Source of the DNA: Lycorma delicatula
Taxonomy: Eukaryota; Arthropoda; Insecta; Hemiptera; Fulgoridae
Assembly (NCBI RefSeq): GCF_047948215.1
Contig: NC_134455.1
Location: 222,932,526-222,996,525, forward strand
Direction: 5' to 3'
DNA length: 64,000 nucleotides
The notes beneath the pieces are model-generated. The model was not told where the DNA came from, made no database searches, and was given only the letters and a program-made list of their open reading frames with translations. A program made the position numbers and the translations under genes. This document shows positions 55,621 to 64,000 of the stretch, piece after piece; positions within the stretch are counted from its first letter, which is position 1; each line of letters opens with the position of its first letter.

Positions 55621-56439
55621 AAGATGTGTCTTAAGAAAATTTCTGAGATTGAGGTTGAGATAATATATCAGTTGACTTTGTGATTTGATAAGTGCATTTT
55701 GTAATGTATTCTAACATTTTTTGGTTAATTTTAATTCTAATATGAATGGTCCTGATGTTAAAAAAATAATTAAAAACTAAAAATAGAAACCTAAGAAAGT
55801 TAGATATTTGAAAGTTGTCCAATAACACTTGTGGAATATTGCGGTTAAGGGAATATGGGTACTCATCGTGCAATACTTTAACTATCATCTGAATATCTGG
55901 GAATTGGTAAATAGAAGTGCAGTGGCTGATAAATTCCTGAAAAAGTTCTTTTTTCTCAGAAATTATCCTACCATTAACTGTAATAGCTGTAGGTTTGTTA
56001 ACAATTTCTCAAATTGTCAACTGACATAACTTGTGCTGTTTTGTTTCTGGAACATAAGTATTTCAATTTAGTAACTTAATCTTGCAATTCCATAATAGTT
56101 TTTTTCTGGTTACGTGTACCTTTAAACCTCTGATGCATTGTCTCTTTTTTAGAAGACATTTGATTAAAAGGTCAGAAAACCATTAAGGAAATTTGCCTTG
56201 TTTTGAAACTGTTTTAGGAGTATTGGCATTAATATGGTGTTAACTGCATTTGAAAAAGTCTCACTTGCTATATTCACATCAGCCTCATTCATAATAAAAC
56301 TCCAATCCTGGATTCTGATACCTGATGAAGACAAATATATTTACCAGCTCTGCTAAAGAGCTGCTTTGAAGACATTTCCTTCTGTCAGTACAAATGAAAT
56401 ATTTTCCATGGGTGATGGTACCTGCCAAAATCTGGAATA
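55621..56439. other. TTLL intron, nothing recognised
   Basis: AT-rich; ORFs here lack any recognisable domain. Confidence 0.5.
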
Positions 56440-57560
56440 TGAGGTGTGATCAAAAAGAATCCGAGCTTATTTTTTATTGGAGTAACCAGTTGTAGTGCAG
56501 GAGGAGAACTGTTTTAGAATGTGATGTTGAATTATAATGGTTGCATATGTCACTGTTTTGCTGCCATTGCAGCCAGTTGCTGTTTAATAGCCATGAAATG
56601 TGTTAGTAGTACTTGTGTTTTTGTTGTTCTTTGAAATGATTGAACGGGTTAAGCAGAGAATCTGAATTAAATTCTGCAGAAACTTTAGTTTTTGGTGATC
56701 AAGTTGTGGGTATTATACAAATTACAGAGTGATATTAACAATTCTAAGTTGGCCAAACATCTCTTGAAAGTGAAAGTTCGACTGAGGTGATGAATAATCA
56801 TCAAATAACAATTAGAGAGCTTGATGATTAAGTCAGGATTTCATTTGACTTAGTGTAATCAATTTTAACCGAAGATCTCAGGATACAGTACACAAAAGCA
56901 AAATTTATCTCAAAACCTCTCACTCATGACCAAAGAAAAACCAACTATAAGTTGCGCAAGAGATGCTGGAAAGACAATAAATAGTGATCCTGATTTTATG
57001 AAAAAAATAACCAGAGATGCAACTTTGGCCTATATCTATGACCCTGAGACCAAGGCACGATCATCCCATTGGAAAACTCAAAGTTATCTGCAGTAAAAGA
57101 AAGCCAGGCAATCACAAAGCAATGTGTCTTCTTTTAACAGTCTATTTTTGGTTATAAAAACATGATTCATCACAAGTATGCTCCTCAAGGACAAAACTGC
57201 CCATAAAGAGTACATAAGTGTTCTTTGTCAGATAAGAGATGCTGTCCTATGCAAGTGACCACAGCTTTGGGTAAATGAGGATTGGAAAATTCATCACAAC
57301 ATTCCAGCCGCACATCACAACTTGTCCAGAGATTCATTACAATATACAGGATTGAATAACTTCAGCAGGCTCCTTACTCACCAGACATGGCTCCCTGGAT
57401 TTTTTGCTCTTTTCTAAGCTTAAAATTCTGCTTAAAGACAAGATATTTGAAGACAAAGATTATTGTAACAAGACCAGTAAAGTGGGCCTGAGTAACAGAT
57501 TCCTACCAATTATTATGAAAGTAGTTAGAAAATATAATAGTGGGAGGATTTGTCAGTGAA
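56440..57560 (+). pseudogene. Mariner element with heavily decayed transposase
   Basis: The left end TGAGGTGTGATCAAAAAGAA follows a TA (56438-56439). + strand pieces in shifting frames: MIERVKQRICIKFC (about 56637), DPETKARSSHWKT-like near 57040-57075, SQLVQRFITIYRIE and LQQAPYSPDMAPWIFCSFLS (57310-57420), the third catalytic Asp block of mariner, and LKFCLKTRYLKTK. The second Asp block is lost. The right terminus is not defined; 57560 is approximate. Confidence 0.7.
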
Positions 57561-59454
57561 AGAACTTTATACTTGTCTTATCTAGTATACTATTGTTTGT
57601 TAATACAAAACTAGTGGTTAATGTATCTTTTGTTTTATCTTTTTTTGTTGTATCTTTTGTTAATACGTCTGAATTCTGGTTTTCTGTTTATCTATGTGGA
57701 ATAAATTCCGGATTATTTATTTTAAACTCTGTCTTGTGTGTAATCTCTATTTATTATTTACTATTGACATTTATGACTATTTGATGTGTAATATTATGAT
57801 TGTTATCTTTGCTGATTACATTATGTATTTGCTCTGTTTTTATGTCATGTTTATTGTTTTGATTATGTTATGTATTAATTGTTTGATTTGTTTATTGCTG
57901 ATATGTAATACCTTTATCATTTACTACTGTTATTACTATTATCTTGATTATTATTGTGGTTGTAATTACTATGATTGATATTTGTTTGTTTACTATTGTT
58001 TTATTATTGTCACTTATTATTATTATTGATTTGTCTGGTTGTAATTATGAACATTTTATACTAATAAACTGAAATTATATAAACATTCTAAATTGTCAGT
58101 CTCTCAGTATCTTAATCAAGCCGCAAACACTCGATAATATAAAAAGAAATATGACAAGGCCTATGGTCTGATGATATGGTCTATATGATATGATCTATGG
58201 TGCTCACTAAAAATTACCTTGAAAAAGCTTCCAACAGTGGATCATAATTCTGATATGTGTATTACTCAAAGGGAGCTACTTTGAAGGGGACAAGTCATTG
58301 AACTGAATATTTTAAGTATTTTTATTTTTATGAGCCATCAGACACTTTTTGGTACACCTCTTTTATATTCATATCCATGATCAACCTTAACCACTTCTCT
58401 TGTACGACAGCATCACATCCAAAGGGGATGTGATAGGGACGTGAATCTGGTTTAACACAATCAGGTAATTGGGAAGTTTTTTAAGAATCTTTCCTCAATT
58501 ATCTATTGTTACTTTCCCCAGTACTGACAAACTTGTGTTTAATAATCATTTATCTTTAGGTTTGCAGTGTGCACTGTTACTAGCTCCCCCTTCAACTAGT
58601 TAACTCTTTTATAAGGAAGTCGGTCAATTAACAAAATTTTGCATTTATATTAGCATTAATCTGATTTATAAATAAGATTATTGATGAAAGAAGAAGAAAG
58701 TTGTTATGGAGAAACCTTCTTAAAACCAGTATACCCAAACTGGAACCTTCACTATTTAAACCTTCATTTGACATTTTTTTATTCTATTTTGAGTGAATAG
58801 AATAAACTTGATTTTTTCTCAAAAGAGAAAAAATCAAGCTGGAGCGCAATAGTAAATCTATATTTAATTTACCTTTGTTTATTTAAATACTTCTACAGTC
58901 TCATGAACAACAAAGTTGTTAAATTAAGTTTAGGAATTGTCTTATTACTGTTAGTTCATTTGCTTTTTCTAAGAGATATATCATCTTAGAGATGTTTCTT
59001 ATTTTCTTACAGCTTCCTCACTTAAGTAATGATGCTTATAGATCTAATATTCTTCATTAGAAACATTTAGACTGTGTAATGCAATTTATAGTCAGTCTTA
59101 CATCAAACTATGTAGATAACTTTGTTTACCATAAAATGCTTTCTTACATATTTTATAAGTGTCCAAACTCATTGCTATATTAATATTGCTAAAGATGCTT
59201 ATTGTAGTACTAGTATATTATAATTAATTTAAAATTAAATGTTAAAGAGGTGTAATATTTAAACCTAAAATTTTATTTTCAATTGATAATCTCTCAATAT
59301 CCTGATCAAGCTGCAAACACATGACAATATATATATTTTCAACATCACTAGTCTTATAAGAAAAGCGTTTTTACGTAAATTTTGATAACATCATTATATC
59401 TATTTTCATTATTATTATTTGCAGCTATATCAATCCATTGTGAATGTATAGTCC
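57561..59454. other. TTLL intron, T-rich, no gene
   Basis: 57590-58060 is extremely T/A-rich with (TTA)n-like runs, which creates spurious hydrophobic ORFs. Two ~40-bp related segments, CTCTCAGTATCTTAATCAAG (58100-58119) and CTCTCAATATCCTGATCAAG (59290-59309), are direct repeats 1.2 kb apart. Confidence 0.5.
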
Positions 59455-59690
59455 CCTTTGGTTATTCCTACTAATAACTCTCCCTGACACCACAATTTGC
59501 TTCCAGTCTCCTCCTTGCCTCTCTGTCTAGAGCCTGCTGCTTTCAGTTGATTCTGACACTTCCTTTGATTTCTTTATCCCACTGATCTGCGGGTTTTCCT
59601 TTTGGCCGAATTAGATATCTCTGAACTCAGTTCAGCACCAAAGCTGGCCAATGGCCATCCATACTCCTTGCAATGTGCCCTGCCTACTGC
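59455..59690 (-). pseudogene. LINE polymerase C-terminal fragment
   Basis: The minus strand reads RPKGKPADQWDKEIKGSVRI, then KQQALDREARRRLEANCGV, preceded by ARSMDGHWPALVL. This fits the GHIARM......RP.GRP..RW.D.I........W...A.DR..WR.L pattern at the end of many non-LTR retrotransposon polymerases. Short, with an in-frame stop. Isolated, with no tail or upstream domain. Confidence 0.6.
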
Positions 59691-59877
59691 CACATTATTT
59701 TCATGATGTAGCTGATGAAATAAAATTTGCAACAATGTAGTCACAGAAGTGAAAGTATTACTCCCAATCTGATATATTGATATTTATTACTGATATTACT
59801 GTTATTGTGCTGCTATTATTTACAATAATTAATTTATAAGAGATGCATCAGCTACAAAGACTGATTTTGTTTTTAAG

Positions 59878-60006
59878 GTTTGCGACGAGTAGATATAAAG
59901 AACCAGCTGGCCATAATACTACCAACTTGTATATGCATCTTACAAATTATGCTGTTAATAAACACAGTCGAACATTTATTGTGGATGATGAAGCAGGAAG
60001 TAAAAG
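59878..60006 (+). CDS. TTLL6: TTLL6/13-type polyglutamylase, exon (HLTNYAVNK motif)
   Basis: Fifth visible exon, completing the split Arg codon from 41695. It encodes FATSRYKEPAGHNTTNLYMH, then LTNYAVNKHSRTFIVDDEAG and SKR. M-H-L-T-N-Y-[AS]-[IV]-N-K is one of the strongest TTLL signatures. The acceptor is TTTTTAAG and the donor GTACTA at 60007, weaker than the other donors; I chose it because the phase and the following SKR|K boundary fit the family. The next expected exon (starting KLST-like, then the D..E.N metal-binding motifs) was not found before 64000. Confidence 0.95.
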
Positions 60007-60750
60007 GTACTATTATTATATGTTAGTGCATTGTGCTTTTCAAATCTTAAACTTAAAAATTATTTGTTATTAGCCAATAAACAGTTACCAAACTAGTTAT
60101 TGGATTGGTATTAATTATTTACTTCTTTTTGTATTGAATGTTTCATTATATCTGCTTTTAGATGCTTATTATTATTATTATAACTAGTAAATAGTTAAAT
60201 TTAATCTTTTCAGAAAGTTGTGTTTTTGTTTTATGGAAGTTTGTTGTATGAATGTTCTACTTTTAAAACTATAGTATTATCAAACTTAATGTCCATACAA
60301 TAAGTCCAAACAAAAAAAACAGAGATTAGGGTTTTTTTATTCCTGGAACTGAAGTAAATGAGAACTGATACACACCATTGAGAATATTTTGTCTGTATAT
60401 TTCAAAGCTGTAAACGGGTGAATTGCTTAGCACTATCCTACTGGTAAGTTTGAATCTAAAATTCGTATGCATTTGAAGTACACAATTTTAACACTAGAAT
60501 ACCAAACCACAGACACTACAATTGTAGTATTGATATCATTATATCGTACTGGAGAAATGTTGAATATAGCGAATAGTGATTGTATACATAAATTATAGTC
60601 CCTACCATAACCGACTGCTGCTAAATGACCATATGCTATTAGTTTTACAAGCAAGTGAAATATATATAGTACTGTATACAGAATTTATTACAAAGAATAC
60701 TGTAATAACATAAATTACTTTTTGCTATAATATTAAACCGCAATTTAATA
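60007..60750. other. TTLL intron, nothing recognised
   Basis: AT-rich start of the intron that runs past the window end. Confidence 0.5.
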
Positions 60751-62046
60751 CAGGGCGACGTAGAGAAACGGAAAATTTTGAATTTGATGTTGGCAGCCCT
60801 GTAGAGCTGCCATAAGTAGAATAGACGTTAAACTGTAGAGCAGTACTGATAATTAGTTTGATGGAGCAGTGGAGTGGTGTAGTGTGTGGTTGCCGTAAGG
60901 GAGGTTTTCCGACATGGTAACAGTGTGACAGCTGTGCAAAGAGTATTTTGATGACACTGTAATATTCCGCCCCGAGGTTAGGTTCACGCGTTAAGAAGTT
61001 CCTTCTTCACGCGCAATCAAAACTTGGGTTCATAACTTTGAAGAGCCTGGTTCGGCTCTGAAAAAACCTGGTGAGCGTGTATTGTCTGTACATAGGCCAG
61101 AAAACATTGATGCCGTGAAAGCTCCATAGTAAGGAGTTCTCGTCCTTCGGTGCATAAAATTGCCTTGCCATTGGAGCTCGGACTTCGGAGCATGCAAAGA
61201 ATATTCCATAACCAGAAATTTCTACCTTAGAAAATTCAAATTTTCCAAGAACTGAAACCTAACGATTGTGTATTGCGTCTGCACTTTTGTTAAAAACTGT
61301 TGTCTAAAGTCATGATAATGCTAACTTTATTGAAAATGTTTGGATGTCAGATGAAGCCAATTTTAACTTAAGTGGATATGTGAATAAGTATAACTTCCAT
61401 TGCTGGGCACAAAAAACCCTGCTTAGGTTCATCAGCGTCCGTTATGCAGTGCTACTGTATGATAGGGAGGAGGGAGATAGGCTTTTATTTCTTTGAAGAC
61501 GAAGGGGGCTCTGCTGTCACTATGATGTCGACGTGCTAGAGACACTCTTGTTCTTAGGTATCATTTTCTTCCAAATCTTGATTTTCAGGAAACCTGGTCT
61601 CAATAGGATGGAGCCACCTCACACATTGCCCGACAGTCTTTGGCAGCAGTGAGATGTTTGTTTGGGGGTCGTATAATTTCAAGGCCTGCTAACATCGCTT
61701 GGCTGCCCCAGTCTCCAGACCGTTCAGTCTGCGACTTTTTTTTATGGGAACATATGAAGAGCGTTGTGACTAGACTAGATCAAGAAACCTTACACAGCTC
61801 GAAACACAAATTGAAGAGGAAATTGCCAACATCTTGGAGAACACATTGCGCTACGCTATGTAAAATTTTCAGAATAGACTTACTGAATGTGTACGCATGA
61901 ATGTATGGCACTTAAGTAAAGTAATTTTTAAAATCTATTGAAGTGTCCACTCTTGTAGAACATACTTTCAACATCAGATAAAGGTTAATAACTTTACTTC
62001 ATTTTTTCTAATTATTTAAATGTTTCCCATTTCTCTGAGCCACCTA
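60751..62046 (+). mobile_element. Mariner-like DNA transposon, relic of the 3967-5307 type
   Basis: Bounded by TA (60749-60750 and 62047-62048). The ends start CAGGGCGACGTAGAGAAACG (left) and, complemented, TAGGTGGCTCAGAGAAATGG (right). The transposase relic on the + strand is related to the one at 4081-5181. Confidence 0.8.
60860..61900 (+). pseudogene. Mariner-like transposase, decayed
   Basis: Recognisable pieces: EEPGSALKKPGERVL with HRPENIDAV (about 61040-61115), WMSDEANFNLSGYVNKYNFH (61340-61400) with the first catalytic Asp, an Asp-containing DGATSHIARQSLAAVRCLFG (61607-61668), and WLPQSPDRSVCDFFLWEHMK (61700-61760) with the third Asp. Upstream parts are frameshifted and stop-ridden. 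The core motifs match those of the 4081-5181 pseudogene, so the two belong to one lineage. Confidence 0.85.
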
Positions 62047-62077
62047 TATTACAGGCTATTAGTTATATAAGCAAGTG

Positions 62078-62116
<39 letters not shown>

Positions 62117-62728
62117 GTATTATATACAAAGGTTATTACAACGTCTAAACACTGTATACATATGGTTCCTTCTATAACAGACGATGGCGGCTAATTATTA
62201 CATGATATAAGTATTATGAATACATGAAGTGTATATATTAGTACATAAAATGACTGCTACAACAAAAAGTAAACACAGTAGCGATATATAACACTTAGCA
62301 GCAGTACAATGTATAAGCAGAAGGTTTCAATGGATTGCAACCTTAATAACGACTTAAACTGTGGAAAATATTTTAAGTTTTCAAAATATCTGAATTTTCA
62401 GACAAAGATCTTGAAAACAATTGGTCCTAACGCTCTGAAAAAAATTTTCGTCCCCCTGGATGGATCCCAGCCCATCCAATCTCACCACAGGTGAGATCGA
62501 CTTGTAGCATGAGGTGCCCTAGGCGCGCTTATTTTGAGGGGGTAAAATGAGATGTACTTTTCCTTAGTGTTCATTATCTTAGCAACCGCTCAGCCAATTT
62601 TCATGATTGAAACGGCGTGTGTGTTAGTGGGTTGAGTGCTAACTGTTTATTAACGCATCAGGTACACTCTCGATCAACCGGATATCCGTTAAACAGAAAT
62701 TTAGTCTGGCTCTGTACTTTTGTTAATT
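62047..62728. other. Intronic stretch with (TA)n; no gene recognised
   Basis: A (TA)n microsatellite lies at about 62080-62110. 62430-62640 is less AT-rich (CCTGGATGGATCCCAGCCC, GCAACCGCTCAGCCAATTTT), possibly an unidentified repeat. Confidence 0.45.
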
Positions 62729-63023
62729 TTTTCTTTTTCCTGTTTAGCCTCTGGTAATTACCTTTCAGATAATACTTCAGAGGATGAATGAGGATGATAT
62801 TATGAGTGTAAATGAATTGTAGTCTTGTACAGTCTCAGTTCGACCATTCCTGAGATGTGTGGTTAATTGAAAACCCAACCACCAAAGAACACCGGTACCC
62901 ACGATCTAGTATTCAAGTCCGTATAAAATAACTGTCTTTACTAGGACTTGAGCGCTGGAACTCTCGACTTCCAAATCAGCTGATTTGGGAAGACACGTTC
63001 ACCACTAGACCAACCCAGTGGGT
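62729..63023 (-). mobile_element. tRNA-derived SINE, full length, 16-bp target duplication
   Basis: Flanked by TGTACTTTTGTTAATT (62713-62728) and TGTACTTTTGCTAATT (63024-63039). The minus strand head has A-box-like TGGTCTAGTGG and B-box-like GCTCAAGTCC; the body matches 40131-40424 throughout; the tail ends GAGGCTAAACAGG then A-rich. Confidence 0.93.
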
Positions 63024-63039
63024 TGTACTTTTGCTAATT

Positions 63040-63837
63040 GCACCATGGATAATGACACCTCCCACCATAAAATATTTCGTTTCGTACTTTTACTTTTATT
63101 ACGAAGCCAATGACGTAATAGTGTGACATCATAGAGGTAACGTCATAGGTGTGACGTCACCAGCCACCTCACAGGGCAAAGGTCAAGGTTGCAGCAGAAG
63201 CATCCAATAGCCACTACTTACTGGAATTTTTTGTAGGATTTTCTCAAAGACTGTGCAGTACCGCGTTTTGTAACAGTAACAACAAAGTAATTGTAATTGA
63301 AGTAGAGTTCTTTTTCACTTCTTCTGAGAAGAGAGCAGCCCGCAATAGTGTTGGTATTGCAATTTACATCTAAATGAAACAAATATATACAATAGTTGCT
63401 ACATCGCTTAAAATGAATCTATATAAACGGTCATCACAACAGTTATTATAAATTTAAAAAATGCTGCATTATTACCAGTGAACTTTTGAAAAATAAAACC
63501 CATAATGGTGACATTTCCATAAAACCAAAGGTTATGTATGGTACAGAAACCCCCCAAAAAGCTAATGTTCATTTAAAATGCTAGGTGTTCAGTCGCTCCA
63601 AGTAACGGCGAGGTTGAAGTGGCGACGATTACTACCCAACGTATCATGCATCATGTCTATGCTACTAAGAGACGACTGACTAATCATGGTGTTTCAGTGT
63701 TTCAGAGAACAATAATGTAGCAGTAACGTGCAGGATGATCATTCAAGCTCGCCATTACATGGGGCTACTGTATTCCATTTTTTATGGTTAACTACTGTGC
63801 TGTAGCGACTGTTAAATGTTTAATTAATGATAATGCA

Positions 63838-63840
<3 letters not shown>
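63040..63840. other. Intronic stretch, no gene recognised
   Basis: Contains a cluster of TGACG-type motifs at 63111-63160 (described under findings). No ORF of note. Confidence 0.45.

Positions 63841-63886
<46 letters not shown>
63838..63886. repeat. (TA)n(CA)n compound microsatellite
   Basis: About 9 TA units followed by about 15 CA units, directly abutting the start of another DNA element, like the TA run beside the element at 7079. Confidence 0.95.
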
Positions 63887-63889
<3 letters not shown>

Positions 63890-64000
63890 TGATAACATGA
63901 AGAACTTTTAACTTTTAAGACGTATTCTACTAGTGAAACTAAAGAAGAAAGTTCGTATCAATATAGGTTCATAAATGCTTCGTTAGCTTGTGTTGCCATT
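63885..64000. mobile_element. Left end of a mariner-like element, cut by the window end
   Basis: CAGAATGATAACATGAAG followed by AAAGTTCGTATCAATATAGG and AAATGCTTCGTTAGC is similar to 7079-7190 (CAGAATGATTCAGAAGG, AAAAGTTCGTACAAACATAT). Only the first ~115 bp are visible. Confidence 0.55.

Noticed and set aside
57593..57978. Two T-rich ORFs that look like transmembrane peptides
   Set aside because: They arise from (TTA/TTG)-rich low-complexity sequence.
1..64000. Possibility of CRISPR arrays, operons or prokaryotic defence systems
   Set aside because: The window is clearly eukaryotic (introns, LINEs, SINEs). The tandem repeats seen are too few and lack regular spacers.

Overview
The window looks like intronic DNA from a large, AT-rich animal genome, most likely an insect. 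The basis is split exons with GT/AG junctions, very long introns, and a dense load of LINEs, mariner/Tc1-like, Tigger, Helitron and SINE fossils. The RTE-type LINEs and DNA transposons resemble those common in Hemiptera (planthopper or lanternfly type). That taxonomic guess is an inference I could not test.

One host gene is clearly visible on the + strand. Five consecutive, phase-compatible exons (5520-5679, 22894-23024, 37663-37828, 41595-41695, 59878-60006) encode 229 codons of a tubulin tyrosine ligase-like (TTLL) polyglutamylase of the TTLL6/TTLL13 type. They lie over 54.5 kb. The 5' exons and the C-terminal half of the catalytic domain (Mg/ATP-ligand D and E-x-N motifs) are not in the window.

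Layout. 1-2988: two nearly perfect inverted arms of 760 bp around a 1.47 kb spacer, each carrying the same two unrecognised ORFs. 3967-5307: mariner-like element with TA duplication and two nonsense codons. 5520-5679: TTLL exon. 6976-9545: microsatellite and an old mariner-like element with an imperfect internal inverted repeat. 9546-12410: RTE-type LINE copy A. 12573-14624: nested DNA elements holding a SINE fragment. 14708-14998: foldback element. 17144-20521: R1-clade LINE with one continuous pol frame broken by four stops. 22894-23024: exon. 23947-26056: Tigger/pogo element. 26885-27680: LINE tail. 28271-28938: Helitron-like pieces. 30055-30300: decayed repeat-coding segment. 33574-36491: RTE copy B. 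37663-37828: exon. 38765-39810: transposase remnants. 40131-40424: SINE. 41595-41695: exon. 44230-47560: RTE copy C. 48050-48408: Helitron-like end. 48439-49744: mariner. 51053-54279: RTE copy D. 54770-55620: another LINE remnant. 56440-57560: mariner remnant. 59455-59690: LINE tail. 59878-60006: exon. 60751-62046: mariner-like relic. 62729-63023: SINE. 63885-64000: start of another DNA element.

No operons, CRISPR arrays, rRNA or tRNA genes were found. Apart from TTLL and the unrecognised ORFs in the inverted arms, every coding-like segment I could interpret is a transposable-element fossil. The most informative oddities are the near-perfect palindromic arms at the window start, a one-base frame break shared by three of four RTE copies, a three-level transposon nest, and templated or tandem rearrangements inside the young RTE copies.
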